Source: Gymnogyps californianus (lineage: Eukaryota; Chordata; Aves; Accipitriformes; Cathartidae). From it: a stretch of 64,000 nt of DNA. A program made the position numbers and the translations under genes. Under the pieces are notes generated by a model. It worked only from the letters and a program-made list of their open reading frames with translations. It did not search any database and was not told the origin of the DNA. The DNA is taken from NCBI RefSeq assembly GCF_018139145.2, contig NC_059500.1, forward strand, positions 50,896,663 to 50,960,662. Reading direction: 5' to 3'. Below, one piece after another: positions 11,066-22,827 of this stretch; within the stretch, counting starts at the first letter, position 1; each line of letters starts with the position of its first letter.

Positions 11066-13853
11066 GTAAGAAATCTAAACACTGCTTCTCTTAAAACTTT
11101 TACATTAAGACAAAAAAGCCTCCCCCCCACCGCAGTTATACAGATCTTCTGTGGGTAAAAAGTTTTGCCTTGCTGTTATTAATCTGATAATTGCATTGTC
11201 TTCTGAGGCCTGTGATCTTTTGTTATCAGACCAAACAGGTTCTCAGAATATTTTGTACAGCACGTTCTTTAAAAATGTTCAAAAAGTTTGTAACTGAATT
11301 CTTGCTGAAGAAAAGTACGAAAATGCCTAAAAATCAGAGTAATATCTTTATAAAGAATAATTACTCTTTTTTTTGTTTGATTTTCCATATGTCTTTGTAC
11401 TCAGTGTTACTGGTTAAAATATACCAAGACTAGAGGTCACCATGACATTTTAAGAAACAGGGCGAAATTCATATATACATTATAAAGCTTTTTCGAAACT
11501 TGTATTATAGTATATCTGTAAGTGTGGGAAAGCAGTAGTTAGAATCAATGCAAAAGTTTGGTGAAAAATATTTGCTGAAAAAGCAGTTTTGCTTTTAGAA
11601 ATATCACTTGTTGACATTCATTTTTGGCCATCACTTTTCTAAACATGGCTCCGTTTGACCATCCTCAACGCTTACCTGTTCTGTAGTGTTATCCTTGTGC
11701 AGAGCAAAGTATGTATGCAAGGAGTGCTTATTTGTTTCTAAGATGTAGGAAGAAATAAAGCCTTTGAAAAAGCCCTTGATAAAACAATCTTATAAACTAA
11801 AACAATGGAAAAAAGATAAGAAATCTGTATCCTGAAAATCACCAGATAATACACACCTTATTCGCTTTCCTCACCAGACTCCATACTATCCATAAATTGA
11901 AAATTTCTTTAACTTTCTAGTATTTTTATTTTATTTTACTTGATTCACTTGATTATTCAAAAAGAGTCTTCAGAATCTGTAATTTGGATGGTAATAGACT
12001 CTTCATTTTCATGCAAATTTTTTAGGCTGCACAGCATACAAATACTGGGGTTTGGAAATAGACACTGAGAGCATGCATGCTAGATAATGCTTAAAATATT
12101 GTTAAAGGGCACATGAATATTTCTGGTGAAAGCTACCAGAACACCAGATCAGGCAAAAACCTGTAATATGATGGCTAACATGATGGAACCACCTTGAACA
12201 TGGTAGATTCAAGATTACCTGGAATATTGACGTTATTGGGCCTCCTTACCAGTTTAAGAAAAACTCTGGGGGAAAAAAGCCCACAAAACACAACATAAGC
12301 ACAGAGATAAAGCAATTCAGTGAAAACTAGTGTGAAAGAAGAACAGAAATCAGTCTTTAATAAGTACAGTCTTTGCACTTAATACGAACTTCCAGCTGAC
12401 TAGGGAAACCTGTTTATGAACAAATGAGCAATCCCAGAAGAAAAACAAATTAAATTACAGGAAGCCACTTCTTACCAGTTTGAACTAGTTCTGTATTTTC
12501 TGCTGAAGTGATCAATTTTCTTTTATTCAAGTTATCAAATTATCTCCTCAGAGATTTTCCATTTCTTTGCAGCTGGTGGGTGTTTGGATAAAACTGAGGA
12601 CAGAATTAAACTCAAGTTTTTGAAGGGCTTTGGTATCTTTCAGGATAAAGAATTCAATGTAAATGTAAGATTATTGTGGAGACGAAGAGCTATGAACTTG
12701 GAAAGCAATTAAAAAAGACAATGTAGAAATTATCATCAGGTTCATGAACAGAATAATGAAGGCTAATGCATCTTTTACTGGAGTTGCAAAATGCAAATGA
12801 ATAACAATGTTTATTTATAAACTATTATCAATGCAGGCTGTGATGTGTTCAGAGATATAGCATATTTTAAAATAAAAGATAAAATTGCTGGAGCAGCTAA
12901 ATAAAAAAAATCTCCTAAATCCTGTATTCCAGGATTATCAACAGGATTCTGTAGGGTTAAGAATACTCAAGGAAATAAATAATATTTGTTTATGCAGAAG
13001 TTTTGAGTTGGTTTAAATATTAAAATGATATATTTCTTCCATGAGATTGTATTAATTTTTAGGAGAATGAAATGGAATCTGTGTCCTAGACAGGAATTAA
13101 AGTCACTAGTATTATGTTCTCAGTGCTAATCTTAATTGTTCTGAATGAGCTGCCAGTAGAGGTTTATCTGAGGATAGAAATGTGTTTGTACCTGATTTAA
13201 AAGAATATGGTTAGATAAGAATATTAAATGAAAACTACATCTGTACTTTTGCAAATCTGCATAGAAACCAATTTCTCTTTGAACTTTGTGAAACCTGATT
13301 TTACTGAATTATATTAAAAAGCAGAACATTTCTGCACAGAATCTTTCTCCTCTACGCCTCCAACAAGGGGCGGGGGCAAGGTGAAAGAAAAACTCATTAG
13401 GTTTTTTTGGTTTCTTTTGCTTTTTTTTCCCCTAGATTTTATTTCTCTTCTAAGACAACAGTTTACATTAATTATGTGCTTAGCCCTATAGCCCTATGCT
13501 AGCATACCCTGTTAGTATGTGAGGCCAAATTAATCTCAAAATTATCTCACTCTGAATGACCAATTCTATACAGAAAACTGTGCTGGTTTTGGCTGGGGTA
13601 GAGCTAATTTTCTTCATAGTAGCTACTATGGGGCTATGTTTTGGATTTGTGCTGAAAACAGTGTTGATAATTCAGGAATGTTTTCGTTATTGCTGAGCAG
13701 TGCTTACACAGAGTCAAGGCCTTTTCTGCTTCTCACATTGCCTCACCAGCAAGTAGGCTGAGGTGCACAAGAAGTTGGGAGGGGACACAGTCGGGACAGA
13801 TGACCCCAACTGACCAAAGGAATAGTTCGTACCATATCACGTCATGCTCAGCA

Positions 13854-13859
13854 TATAAA
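13854..13859 (+). promoter_or_regulatory. LTR TATA box (family 1, copy 1)
   Basis: TATAAA in the context GCATATAAAGCTGGGGG, identical in all three copies on their sense strands except for one base next to it in copy 2. It sits about 275 bases into the LTR and about 185 bases before the poly(A) signal, where a U3 promoter is expected. Confidence 0.75.
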
Positions 13860-14042
13860 GCTGGGGGAAGAAAAAGGAAGGGGGGGACGTTCTGAGTGAT
13901 GGTGTTTGTCTTCCCAAGTGACTGTTACATGTGATGGAGCCCTGCTTTCCTGGAGATGGCTGAACACCTGCCTGCCGATGGGAAGTAGTGAATGATTTCC
14001 TTGTTTTGCTTTGCTTGTGCGTGCGTGGCTTTTGCTTTACCT

Positions 14043-14048
14043 ATTAAA
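14043..14048 (+). terminator. LTR poly(A) signal ATTAAA (family 1, copy 1)
   Basis: ATTAAA in CCTATTAAACTGTC, followed by a T/C-rich stretch. It is conserved in the other two copies and marks the end of R. Confidence 0.75.
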
Positions 14049-14179
14049 CTGTCTTTATCTCAACCCAAGACTTTTCTCATTTTTACTCTTTTGATTCTTT
14101 TCCCCATCCCACTAGGGGAGAGTGAGCGAGTGGCTGTGTGGTGCTTGGTTGCTGGCTGGGGTTAAACCACGACAAAAAC

Positions 14180-14964
14180 AAAACTTCATTTTCTTGCTGA
14201 GAGAGCTGTCTGAGGCCACTGGTAGGCTGCTGTTGGTCATTTTTGAAAAGTTGTGGAGATGAGTGGGGAAAGGTAAATGAGGCACCCATCTTCAGAAATG
14301 TAAAAAGCACAGTCAGTAAATTAAAGCCTCACTTTGATCCTCGGGGAAATTAAGAAGTGGATTTTCCTAGGGGTAAGTTCTGAGCACATGCACGAGAAAA
14401 AAATGGTATTTGGGCATAGCCAGAATGGATTTTGAAGGGATAAATCATGCCTGACCGGCAGGGTTGCCTTCTGTGGTAAAGCACAGAGTGTAGCAGTTGC
14501 TGAGTCATACTTTACCTGGAGGGCAGTTACAGGGAATTTCTCAGGGGTCTGTCTTGAACCCATCCCATTCAATGTGTTCATCAATGGTTGTGCTCTCACA
14601 AAGTTTGTGGATGACACCGAACTAGGGTGTTGTTGATACACGAGAACAAACCTGCCTTTCAGAGGGCCATGAACAACATGAAGGAATGGACCAAAAGGAA
14701 TCTTATTAAACTGAACAAGGATAAATGTAAAGGTCTGCATCAGGTATGGACTAATGCCCTGCAATGGTACAAGGACTAGCCCTTTGCATTGTCTGAGCAC
14801 TGACTGGCTGATGAAAAGCTCTGCTGAAAAGGCCCTGGAGATACCGGTGGACAGCAAACTGATCAGAAACATAACCAGTTAGTAGATCGAGGGAGCTGCT
14901 TATTTTCCTTGGCACCCATTAGATCACATCTAGAATACCATATCCAGTTTTGCACCCCTCATTC
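14180..14964 (+). mobile_element. CR1 LINE fragment with internal deletion
   Basis: CR1 ORF2 sequence starts at or just after the duplication of solo LTR copy 1 ('TTGCTGAGAGAGCTG' near 14194). The RT finger region gives SCLTGRVAFC near 14448-14475. The sequence then runs straight to the region before motif C, which reads KFVDDTELG near 14598-14625. The normal motif A block is absent, so about 0.2 kb is missing. The fragment stops near 14964 within 'TATCCAGTTTTGCACCCC', before the 3' UTR. A 183-codon minus-strand frame across this interval is an antisense shadow. Confidence 0.85.
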
Positions 14965-16276
14965 AAATTATTAGTATCTTGGAAGAAGTTTAATTTACTT
15001 GAATTGCTAAATAGGTGACTACAAAATCCTCAAAGAAACAAATCTCTTGTTTTAATTAAGTAGTTAGCAGGTTTTGTACGTAATCTATTTATCTATCTCC
15101 TGCCTCCTAACTCCAAGGTACCTGCAGTTTGTCCATGCCTCTTTGATTTATAACTACAACGGCTAATGGGAAATAATGGTCACAAGGAAGAGAAGAATGA
15201 AATCTCAAACTGAATACTAATAGAGAAAAGCAGAAAAAAAGAAACAGGAAACTATGCATAAACAAATATCTTAATATAAGTTTCAGTTCATTTCAGTGAG
15301 ATACTTATGTCACATTTTTCATGACCTTATTTTCTAGTCATTTTGTGGTGCAGAGTAAGGAATAAAACAGAAGTCAATAGGAAGTCAGGTTCAGATTTGT
15401 ACCATCAGCCTATTCCAATAGGGAATAGTTACTGAAGCCTAGACAGTTCAACTGAAATCAAAGGTTGGTTAAAACTGATCAGAGGAAACTATGGGAACTA
15501 TTGCATTACGGACAGAATCTATCAGGAAGTGCTCAAGTACATATAGCAGTTGCTGATAACAAATTTCAATGACACTGACGTTCATTGCAATAAAAATTGA
15601 CAAATTACTAAAAAGCGTGTATCTCTACATAAGCTGCTAGGAATTGATTTTGGGCTGTTTTAATATGAAACCAAGATCAAACGAAACATTCAAACTCAAA
15701 CTTGAGATAATATAAACATGGTAAACTAAAATGCGAAAATGAGGGAGTATAAGCATAATATATTATGTATAAAAAGGCGTATTCAAAAAGCAGTACATGA
15801 ACTTAGTGAAAAATGAATTAAAGACAAATATGTGTGAGAAAAATATTGGAAACATAATTACATAGGAAATACAAAACAGAAAGTCTGGAAATCTCAGTGC
15901 ATTTCAATTAAAGATAAAACAATTTGACATCATTCTTATATGATCCAGGTGTTGGAAAATGGTGACAAGTCTTTTGTTCAGCCTTGAAATAAGTAACAAT
16001 ATACAGAACAGTATTTTAAAATGGAATAATGGATTTGTAAAATTGGAGAAATGAGCTGGGTTTAGATCTTTAGAAAGCAGATAAAGCAAACAAAATATTC
16101 TTCTAAATCAGTCTTATCAGGAAACATCAATACTCAAAGTTTAAGTCCATTTGAAGTCTAAATTTTCTAAACAATGGAACAGGCCTCTGGACTGTCTATT
16201 CTATTGGATTACCTCTCCAAGACATGCCAAATATTGCAGTGATATGCTGGTTTCACAGAAGCGGTAGTTTATTTCG
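14965..16276. other. Anonymous AT-rich non-coding DNA
   Basis: No gene or repeat recognised between the CR1 fragment ending near 14964 and the one beginning near 16277. Only short random-looking frames are present. Confidence 0.55.
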
Positions 16277-16935
16277 CAGCTGGGGAGGAATATCCCCATG
16301 CGCCAGTACATGCTGGTGGCTGACTGGCTGGAAAGCAGCTTTGCAGAGAAGGCCCTGGGGGTCCTGGTGGACACCATGTTAAACTTGAGCCAGCAATGTG
16401 CCCTTGTGGCAAAGAGGGCTAATGGTATCCTAGGCTGCATTAGGAAGAGGGTCGCCCGTGGCCAAGGGAGGTTATCCTTCCCCTCTACCCAGCGCTAAGA
16501 TGATGAAGGGACTGGAGCATCTCTCACATGAGCAAAGGCTGAGAGAGCTGGGCCTCTTTAGCCTGGAGAAGTGAAGGCTCAGGGGGGATATCATCAATGT
16601 CTACAAATACCTGAAGGGAGGGTGCAAAGAAGACGGCACCAGGCTCTTTTCAGTGGTGCCCAGTGACAGGACCAGAGGCAATGAGAACAAACTGAAACAC
16701 AGGCAGTTTTGTCTGAATGTCAGGAAACACTTTTTCACTGTGAGGGTGACCAAGCACTGGCACAGGTTGCCCAAAGAGGTTGGGGAGTCTCCCACCTTGG
16801 AGAAATTCAAAAGCCATCTGGACATTGTCCTGGGCAACCTTCTCTAGGTGACCTTGCTTGAGCAGGGGGGGTTGGACAAGGTGACTTCCAGAGGTCCCTT
16901 CCAACCTCAGCCATCCTGCAATTCTGTGATACAAG
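16277..16935 (+). mobile_element. 5'-truncated CR1 3' end with internal deletion
   Basis: Begins within the C-terminal part of ORF2 (GCTGGGGAGGAATATCCCC near 16279) and runs to the CR1 3' terminus (ATTCTGTGATAC near 16921-16932). Similarity to the family consensus as I know it is high, so this is a relatively young copy. Around 16490 the text jumps from the block after 'CCCCTCTACCCAGCGC' to 'AAGATGATGAAGG'. The segment of roughly 120 bases that other copies have between them (compare 52045-52146) is missing. The 3' UTR carries the usual 'TCAGTGGTGCCCAGTGAC' block near 16651. Confidence 0.93.
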
Positions 16936-18371
16936 CAGTGATTTAGTACCAAGAAACAGCAGGAGGCAAAACTATTCATATCCTGTTAATAGTGCTTAAG
17001 AATGTTTTCTAATTAAATAGAAAATTTTATAATTCTAGCACAATTATATCCAATTTTACTTGCAATTTTGTCCACAAATATTTAATATTTTTTGTTGTTG
17101 TTTCCCAATTTGTTTATTTATTTGTTCCTTTTACAAGGCTACTCACTTACAGAAAGAACCTACCTTGAGAGAATATTAGGTCATTTTTCAGTATTAACAC
17201 ACTTTTACTTCAGAGAGGATTATACCTCTGATGCAGAGACCCATTACAAGGACCTCTAAACATCTCAGTGGGAATGTAAGTGGCAGCATCCATCTTAAGA
17301 ATGAACTATGACAAAGGAGGCGTGTACAAATAGCCTGAAAGCTGTAGGCAAGTCTGGAGAAGAACAGGGTTATCCTTTACCTGAGACTCCCAATTCAAAA
17401 GCATTGTGGAAACTACAGTGTTGTATTAACTAAAAAGGTTATTGTGATCCTTGATTAGAATGGGCAGATTTTCTTCTCGCATATCTGTCATATTTGCATT
17501 ACTTTGGTTTTATGCAAATAAAATGAGCTCAGTCTTGGGCAAGACTGTGAGTGAATAGTTAATATTTATAAATAGTAGTAAACTACATTTTCTGTATTTG
17601 TACAGAAAACAGTAGAAGCAGGTGCTATGCTGGTATGAATACAAAATATTGTACAGTACTTTTGGCTACTTACCCCTACCAAAATTTGGTCTAAAAGTCT
17701 AGATTCTATCCTTAAAAATGCTCATCATTTCTTAAGACTGAGTGCCTGACAGTTGTGTGATTTTCATAGATGAAATATTTACTAATGAATTCCCTCCTGC
17801 AATTCTAATTTGAACAGCCTGATTCCTTATATTTGCAACATAACTCAGTGATGTAGTGCTGCTATACAAGCAGCAGTTCACAGGGAGTGATCCCTGCATA
17901 TAAAAATCATAGGTCTTCAAATGTGCCGATGTGTTATATGTGAGTTTAGCATAACACTAACACAATTCAATTAAAAATCACAATGGCTTTATCACTGTGC
18001 TTAGATCAAAGAACAAAGAGCTGTAGAGAATTCAATTAAAAGTTATTGATGTAACATACTGGGAGTATCTGTTGTTTAATCTAGAGTGTTTTATCTTAAT
18101 TTATATTTTGGTCTGAACTCCTCTATTTTTTTGTCTTCACTGTAGCGTTTCTGAGTGATTAATAACTACTGATAGTACTCAGGCTTTCCTAACCTCAGTG
18201 TGAGTAATCCAACTGCAGAAGCTTCTCCCTTGGTCATGCAAACACCACATCTGAAGGTGTTATCACACAGTTTCTAGTGCTGTAGAACTGTTCTGTGATT
18301 AATTTTTATTCCCCATGAAGTGACAGAAAGTGCGTTGGCCTCAGGCTAGCCAGTGGAGGACTGCCAGCCTT
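16936..18371. other. Anonymous AT-rich non-coding DNA
   Basis: No gene or repeat recognised between two CR1 elements. It contains a T-rich stretch near 17088-17130. Confidence 0.55.
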
Positions 18372-18845
18372 AGAATCACAGAATCGTAGAAAGGTTTGTG
18401 TTGGAAGGGACCATTAAAGATGATCTAGTCCAACCTCCTGCCATGGGCAGGGACATCCTTCACTAGATCAGGTTGCTCAAAGCTCCATCCAACCTGACCT
18501 TGAACATTTCCAGTGATGGGGCATCCACAGCTTCTCTGGGCAACCTGTTTCAGTGTCTCACCACCCTCATAGTGAAAAATGTCTTCCTTATATCCAATCT
18601 AAATCTACCTTCTTTTAGTTTAAAACTGTTGCTCCTTGTCCTGTCACTACAGGCCTTTGTAAAAAGTCTTTCTCCATCTTTCTTATAAGCCCTCCTTAAG
18701 TATTGAAAGACTGCAATAAGGTCTTCCTGGAGCCTTCTCTTCTCCAGGCTGAACAATCCCAGCTGTCTCAGCCTTTCTTCATAGGAGAGTTGTTCCAGCT
18801 CTCTGATAATTTTCGTGGCCCTCCTCTGGACCAGCTGTAACAGGT
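18372..18845 (-). mobile_element. CR1 LINE, 3' part (segment 1 of a nested element)
   Basis: The 3' terminus of a minus-strand CR1: plus-strand text starts AGAATCACAGAATCGTAG, the reverse of the CR1 tail repeat, followed by the 3' UTR and the C-terminal ORF2 codons (minus frame 18550-18882 includes 'SYEERLRQLGLFSLEKRRL'). It is cut at CAGGT (18841-18845) by solo LTR copy 2 and resumes at the second CAGGT (19441). Together with the segments at 19441-21772 and 22828-23300 it forms one long CR1. Confidence 0.95.
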
Positions 18846-18971
18846 TGTCATAGTTTAACCCCGGCTGACAACTAAGCACCACACAGCCACTCGCTCACTC
18901 CTCCCCAGTCGGATGAGGAAGAGAATTGGAAGGGTAAAAGTGAGAAAACTCGTGGGTTGAGATAAAGACAG

Positions 18972-18977
18972 TTTAAT
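18972..18977 (-). terminator. LTR poly(A) signal (family 1, copy 2)
   Basis: Plus-strand TTTAAT is ATTAAA on the minus strand, at the same distance from the LTR end as in copies 1 and 3. Confidence 0.72.
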
Positions 18978-19160
18978 AGGTAAAGCAAAAGCCACGCACG
19001 CACAAGCAAAGCAAAACAAGGAATTCATTCACTACTTCCCATTGGCAGGCAGGTGTTCAGCCATCTCCAGGAAAGCAGGGCTCCATCACATGTAACAGTC
19101 ACTTGGGAAGACAAACACCATCACTCAGAACGTCCCCCCCTTCCTTTTTCTTCCCCCAGC

Positions 19161-19166
19161 TTTATA
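19161..19166 (-). promoter_or_regulatory. LTR TATA box (family 1, copy 2)
   Basis: Plus-strand TTTATA is TATAAA on the sense strand of the LTR, in the same context as the other two copies. Confidence 0.72.
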
Positions 19167-19445
19167 TGCTGAGCATGACGTCATATGGTATGGACTACTC
19201 CTTTGGTCAGCTGGGGTCAGCTGTCCCGACTGTGTCCCCTCCCATCTTCTTGTGCACCCCCAGCCTACTTGCTGGTGAGGCAATGTGAGAAGCAGAAAAG
19301 GCCTTGACTCCGTGTAAGCACTGCTCAGCAATAACGAAAACATTCCTGAATTATCAACACTGTTTTCAGCATAAATCCAAAACAGCCTCATACTAACTAC
19401 TGTGAAGAAAATTAACTCTATCCCAGCCAAAACCAGCACACAGGT

Positions 19446-20640
19446 CCATGTCTTTCTTGTACTGGGGACACCAGAGCTGGATGTAGTACTCCAGGTGGGG
19501 TCTCACAAGCGTGGAGTAGAGGCAGAGGATTAATTCCCTCGACCTGCTGGCCATGCTTCTTTTTATGTAGCCCAGGATATGATTGGCTTCCTGGGCTGCA
19601 AGCGCACTTTGCCAGCTCATGTCCGGCAACGTGCAACCCTCTCAATCCATTCATCCCCCAGTCTGTACTGATATTGAGGATTGCCCCAACCAAGTGCAGA
19701 CCTTGCACTTGGCCTTGCTGGACTTTACATGGGCCTACTTCTCAAGCCTGTCAATGTCCTTCTGTACGGCATCCCTTCCCACTGGTTTATCAACTGCACC
19801 ACTCAGCTTCGTGTCATCTGCAAAGTTGTTGAGGGTACATTCAATCCCACTAGCTACATCCTTAATGAAGATATTAAATAGTATTTATCCCAGTACGGAC
19901 CCTTGAGGGACACCACTCATTTCTGGTTTCCACTTGGACATTGAGCCATCGACTACAACTCTTTGGATGTGGCCATCCAGCCAATTCCTCATCCATCGAA
20001 TAGTCCATCCATCAAATACATATCTCTCTAATTTAGAGGTAAGAATGTTGGGGGGAACTGTATTAAAGATCTCACAGAAGTCCAGGTAGATGACAACAGT
20101 TGCTCTTCACTTGTTGACGAATGCAGTTACTCTGTCATAGACGGCCAACTATTTGCCACTGGTGGAACCATGTTGGCTGTCTATAATCACCTCCCTGTTT
20201 CCTACATGTTTTGATACATCTTCCAGGAGGATCTGTTACATGATCTTACCAGGCACAGAGGTGAGGCTGACTGGTCAGTAGTTCCCAGGGTCTTCCTTTT
20301 TACCCTTTTCAAAATGGGTGTGATATTCCCTTTTCTCCAGTCACTGGGCACTTAGCCTGACTGCCATGACTTTTCAAATATGATGGAGAGTGGCTTAGCA
20401 ACTACATCTGTCAGGTCCCTGAGGACCCTGGGATGCATCTTGTTGGGTCCCATGGACTTGTGTATGCTCAGGTTCCTCAGGTGATCTTGAACCTGATCTT
20501 CACTTACCTTACCTTAGAAGTTCAGGGCCTTGGAGATGTTGGAAGAGCAATTGCCAGTGAAAACTGATGCAAAGAAATTGTTGAGTACCTCAGCCTTCTT
20601 CATGTCAGTTGTCTCCTGTCTTGTTTATCAGGGGGATACA
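19446..20640 (-). pseudogene. CR1 ORF2 reverse-transcriptase domain, frame-broken
   Basis: RT domain of the same CR1. Minus-strand translation shows motif A (YLDF, about plus 20075-20090) and motif C (FADDTKLS, about plus 19803-19826), both with their catalytic aspartates. The intervening blocks are also recognisable, including the region encoding the conserved Pro/Gly-rich turn before motif C near plus 19900-19915. No continuous frame remains. Retained aspartates in an otherwise broken ORF suggest moderate age, older than the solo LTRs nested in it. Confidence 0.88.
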
Positions 20641-20860
20641 TCTTCTTTAATCTTCCTTTTCTGACCAATGTACCTGTAGAAGCCATTCTTATTATTCTCC
20701 ACAACCCTCACCAAATTTAGCTCTGGCTGTGCCTTAACTTTCCTCATCCCATCCCTATACGTCTGGGCAGTGCCCCTATATTCCTCTTAGGATACACGGC
20801 CCTGATTCCACTGCCTCTGCATTTCCTTCTTACCCTTTAGTTTGACCAGGAAGTCCTTAC

Positions 20861-21697
20861 TCAGCCATGCTGGTCTCCTACCTTTCTTGCCTGATTTCTT
20901 ACGCGTGGGAATTTAGAGCTCCTGTGGTCTAAGAAAAATATCCTGAAGAGCTGCCAGCTCTGTTCTACTCCTTTATCCCTGAGAGCATTTTTCCGGGGGG
21001 TCCCATCCACTAATTCCTTAAAGAACTGAAAGTTTGTTCTAAAATTCAGTGTCCTGACTTTTCTTTTCACCTGGCCCATATCCCTTAAGACAGTGAATTC
21101 CACTAGGGCATGATCACTGCAGCCCAGGCTGCCACCAATCTTGACATCCTTAATTAGTTCTTCTGCATTGGTAACCAACAGGTCCAGTAACACTTCTCTT
21201 CTGGTCAGGCTGTCTGTCATCTGGATTAAGAAATTATCGTTAATGCACTCCAAAAGTCTCCTGGACTGCTTACAGCTTGCTGTGCTGCTTTTTCAGCAGA
21301 TGTCAGGGTGACTGAAGTCCCCCAGCAGGATCCGAGCCTGCAAGCGTGATTCTTCCTGAAGGAAGAATGCTTCATCAACATCCTCCCTTTTATCAAGCAG
21401 CCTGTGGTAAACACCAACCACAAGATTTCCTTTGTTATCTTGGCCTCTAATTTTTACTCATAAGCTCTCAACCTATTCATTGCTGTTTTTCAAAGACAGC
21501 TCTATGTAGTCAATCCGTTTTTTTACAGAGAGGGCAACCCCTCCACTCCTCCTTCCTTGCCTGTCCCTTCTGAACAGTTTATAGCCATCGATTGCAGCGC
21601 TCCAGTCCTGCGATTTGTCCCACCAAGTTTCAGTGAGAGTGGTTAGATCATAGCTTTCTAGCTGCACAGTGGCTTCCAACTCCTGTTTGTTACCCAT
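20861..21697 (-). pseudogene. CR1 ORF2 endonuclease (EEP/APE-like) domain, frame-broken
   Basis: Exonuclease-endonuclease-phosphatase domain of the CR1 ORF2 protein, which nicks target DNA to prime reverse transcription. Visible motifs on the minus strand are TETWWDKSQDW near the start (catalytic Glu), the glycine/arginine-rich FRRDRQGRRSGGVAL, a GDFSHPDIC block near 21300-21325 where the family usually has GDFNHPDIC, and GCSDHALVEF (catalytic SDH) near 21095-21125. The frame changes at about 21473 and 21250 and has stops, so this is a pseudogene. The 5' part of the element lies beyond the LTR at 21773-22827. Confidence 0.9.
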
Positions 21698-21772
21698 GCT
21701 ATGTGCATTTGTATAGTTGGGCTATCGACTGTGTCACTTTTTTAGAGGAACACACCATAATTCCTTTCAGGC

Positions 21773-22827
21773 TCTGGTGGGTTGACCTTGGCTGGCCACC
21801 AGGTGCCCACCAAGTCATTCTCTCAGTCCCTCTCCTCAGCAGGACAGGGGGAGAAAGTAAGATGGAAAAGCTCATGGGTCGAGGTAAAGACTGTCCAATT
21901 ACTGTCATGGGCAAAACAGACTCGACTTGGGGAAAATTAATTTAATTTATTGCCTATTAATAGCAGAGTAGGATAGCGAGAAATAAAACAAAACTAAAAC
22001 CACCATCCCCTCACCCCACCTTTCTTCCCAGACTCAACTTCACCCATGACTCTTCTACGTCCTCCTCTCCATAAGAAGTGCAAGAGGATGGGGAATAGGG
22101 GTTGCAGTCCATTCATAACACTTTGTCTCTGCTGCTCGTTCCTCCTCACAGTTTTCCCCTGCTCCAGTGTTGGGTCCCTCCACAGAATACTGTCCTTCAC
22201 AAACTTCTCCAACGTCTGTCTTTCCCATGGGCTGCAGTTCTTCAAGAAGAGGGTACAGTCCTTCAGGAAAGGACTGCTCCAGTGTGGGTCCCCCATGAAG
22301 CACAGTTCCTGCCAGAAAACCTGCTTCTGTGTGAACTCCTCTTCACGGGCTGCAGCTTCTGCCAGGAGCCTGCTCCAGCTTGGGCTGTCCACAGGCTGCA
22401 GTTTCTTTCAGGGCACATTCACATGCTCTGGCATGGAGTCCTCCAAAGGCTGCAGGGTGGAATCTGCTCCACCGTGGTCGTCCATGGGCTGCAGGGGAAT
22501 CTCTGCTCTGGCACGTGGAGCACCTCCTCCCCTTCCTTCTTCACTGACCTTCGTGTCTGCATAGTTGTTTCTCTCACGTTTTCTCACTCCTCTCTCACAG
22601 CTGCTGTTGCACAGTGTTTTCTACCTTTTTAAAAATATGTTGTCACAGAGGCGCTACCACCAGTTTTGCCAATTGGCTCAGCTTTGGCCGGCAGTGGGTC
22701 CATCTTGGAGCCAGCTGGAACTGGCTCTCTCTGACATGGGGGCAGCTCCTGGTGTCTTCTCATAGAAGCCACACCTGCAGACCCTGTCCCGCCCCGCTAC
22801 CAAAACCTTGCATGTAAACCCAATACA
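21773..22827 (-). mobile_element. Solo LTR, family 2, copy A, nested in CR1
   Basis: A 1055-bp LTR in reverse orientation: sense strand begins TGTATTGGGTTTACATGC and ends with the reverse of TCTGGTGGGTTGACC. Flanks are CAGGC (21768-21772) and GAGGC (22828-22832), a 5-bp duplication with one mismatch. CR1 text continues on both sides, so it inserted into the same CR1 as solo LTR copy 2. The sense strand has AATAAA (plus TTTATT at 21946-21951) about 170 bases before the LTR end. A repeat of about 48-50 bp built around CTGCTCC occurs across 22159-22510. No internal retroviral sequence. Plus-strand frames of 132-176 codons in this region are antisense shadows or repeat-driven. Confidence 0.92.
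21946..21951 (-). terminator. LTR poly(A) signal AATAAA (family 2, copy A)
   Basis: AATAAA on the minus strand (TTTATT in plus). Copies B (43893-43898) and C (60458-60463) have it at the same place, just before the conserved TTCCCCAAGT block on the sense strand. Confidence 0.65.

Larger units (their letters stand above)
8230..13573. other. Anonymous non-coding DNA with one weak exon candidate
   Basis: No dispersed repeat recognised over 5.3 kb. It contains an A21 run (9377-9397) and a possible small exon at 10998-11065, both listed separately. The longest frame (9661-10008, minus, 115 codons) shows no domain, signal or repeat and I treat it as chance. Confidence 0.55.
13579..14174 (+). mobile_element. 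Solo LTR, avian ERVL-like family 1, copy 1
   Basis: A 596-bp solo LTR beginning TGTGCTGG and ending ACGACA. It is flanked on both sides by the perfect 5-bp duplication AAAAC (13574-13578 and 14175-14179). A 5-bp target duplication is the ERVL (class III) habit; class II ERVs usually give 6 and class I gives 4. It has a TATAAA box at 13854-13859 and an ATTAAA poly(A) signal at 14043-14048 followed by a T-rich stretch, so the U3-R-U5 order is plain. No gag, pol or second LTR is present, so it is a recombination remnant. Copies 2 (18846-19440, minus) and 3 (32678-33289, plus) are very similar. Confidence 0.95.
18846..19440 (-). mobile_element. Solo LTR, ERVL-like family 1, copy 2, nested in CR1
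   Basis: A 595-bp solo LTR in reverse orientation: plus-strand text begins TGTCATAGTTTAACC and ends AACCAGCACA. It is flanked by a perfect 5-bp duplication CAGGT (18841-18845 and 19441-19445). Removing the LTR and one CAGGT restores continuous CR1 sequence, which proves that it inserted into an existing CR1. On the minus strand the TATA box is at 19161-19166 and ATTAAA at 18972-18977. A minus-strand frame of 104 codons (19125-19439) crosses U3 and is shared with copy 3. Confidence 0.96.
19441..21772 (-). mobile_element. CR1 LINE, ORF2 body (segment 2 of a nested element)
   Basis: Continues the minus-strand CR1 after the LTR. Reading on the minus strand from right to left it encodes the start of the endonuclease (21473-21697), the rest of the endonuclease (20861-21253 and 21226-21423 in other frames), the linker, and the RT domain down to 19441. 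RT motif A reads YLDF with the Asp codon at plus 20080-20082. Motif C reads FADDTKLS at plus 19803-19826. Scattered stops and frame changes break ORF2, so it cannot act now. The right edge touches solo LTR A of family 2 at 21773. Confidence 0.95.

Noticed and set aside
14321..14872. 183-codon minus-strand frame
   Set aside because: It runs antisense to a plus-strand CR1 fragment. The peptide has no recognisable domain and its composition follows from the CR1 sense strand.
22046..22632. 172- and 176-codon plus-strand frames
   Set aside because: They are antisense to a family 2 LTR and reflect the CTGCTCC repeat, not a gene. Matching frames appear in copies B and C for the same reason.
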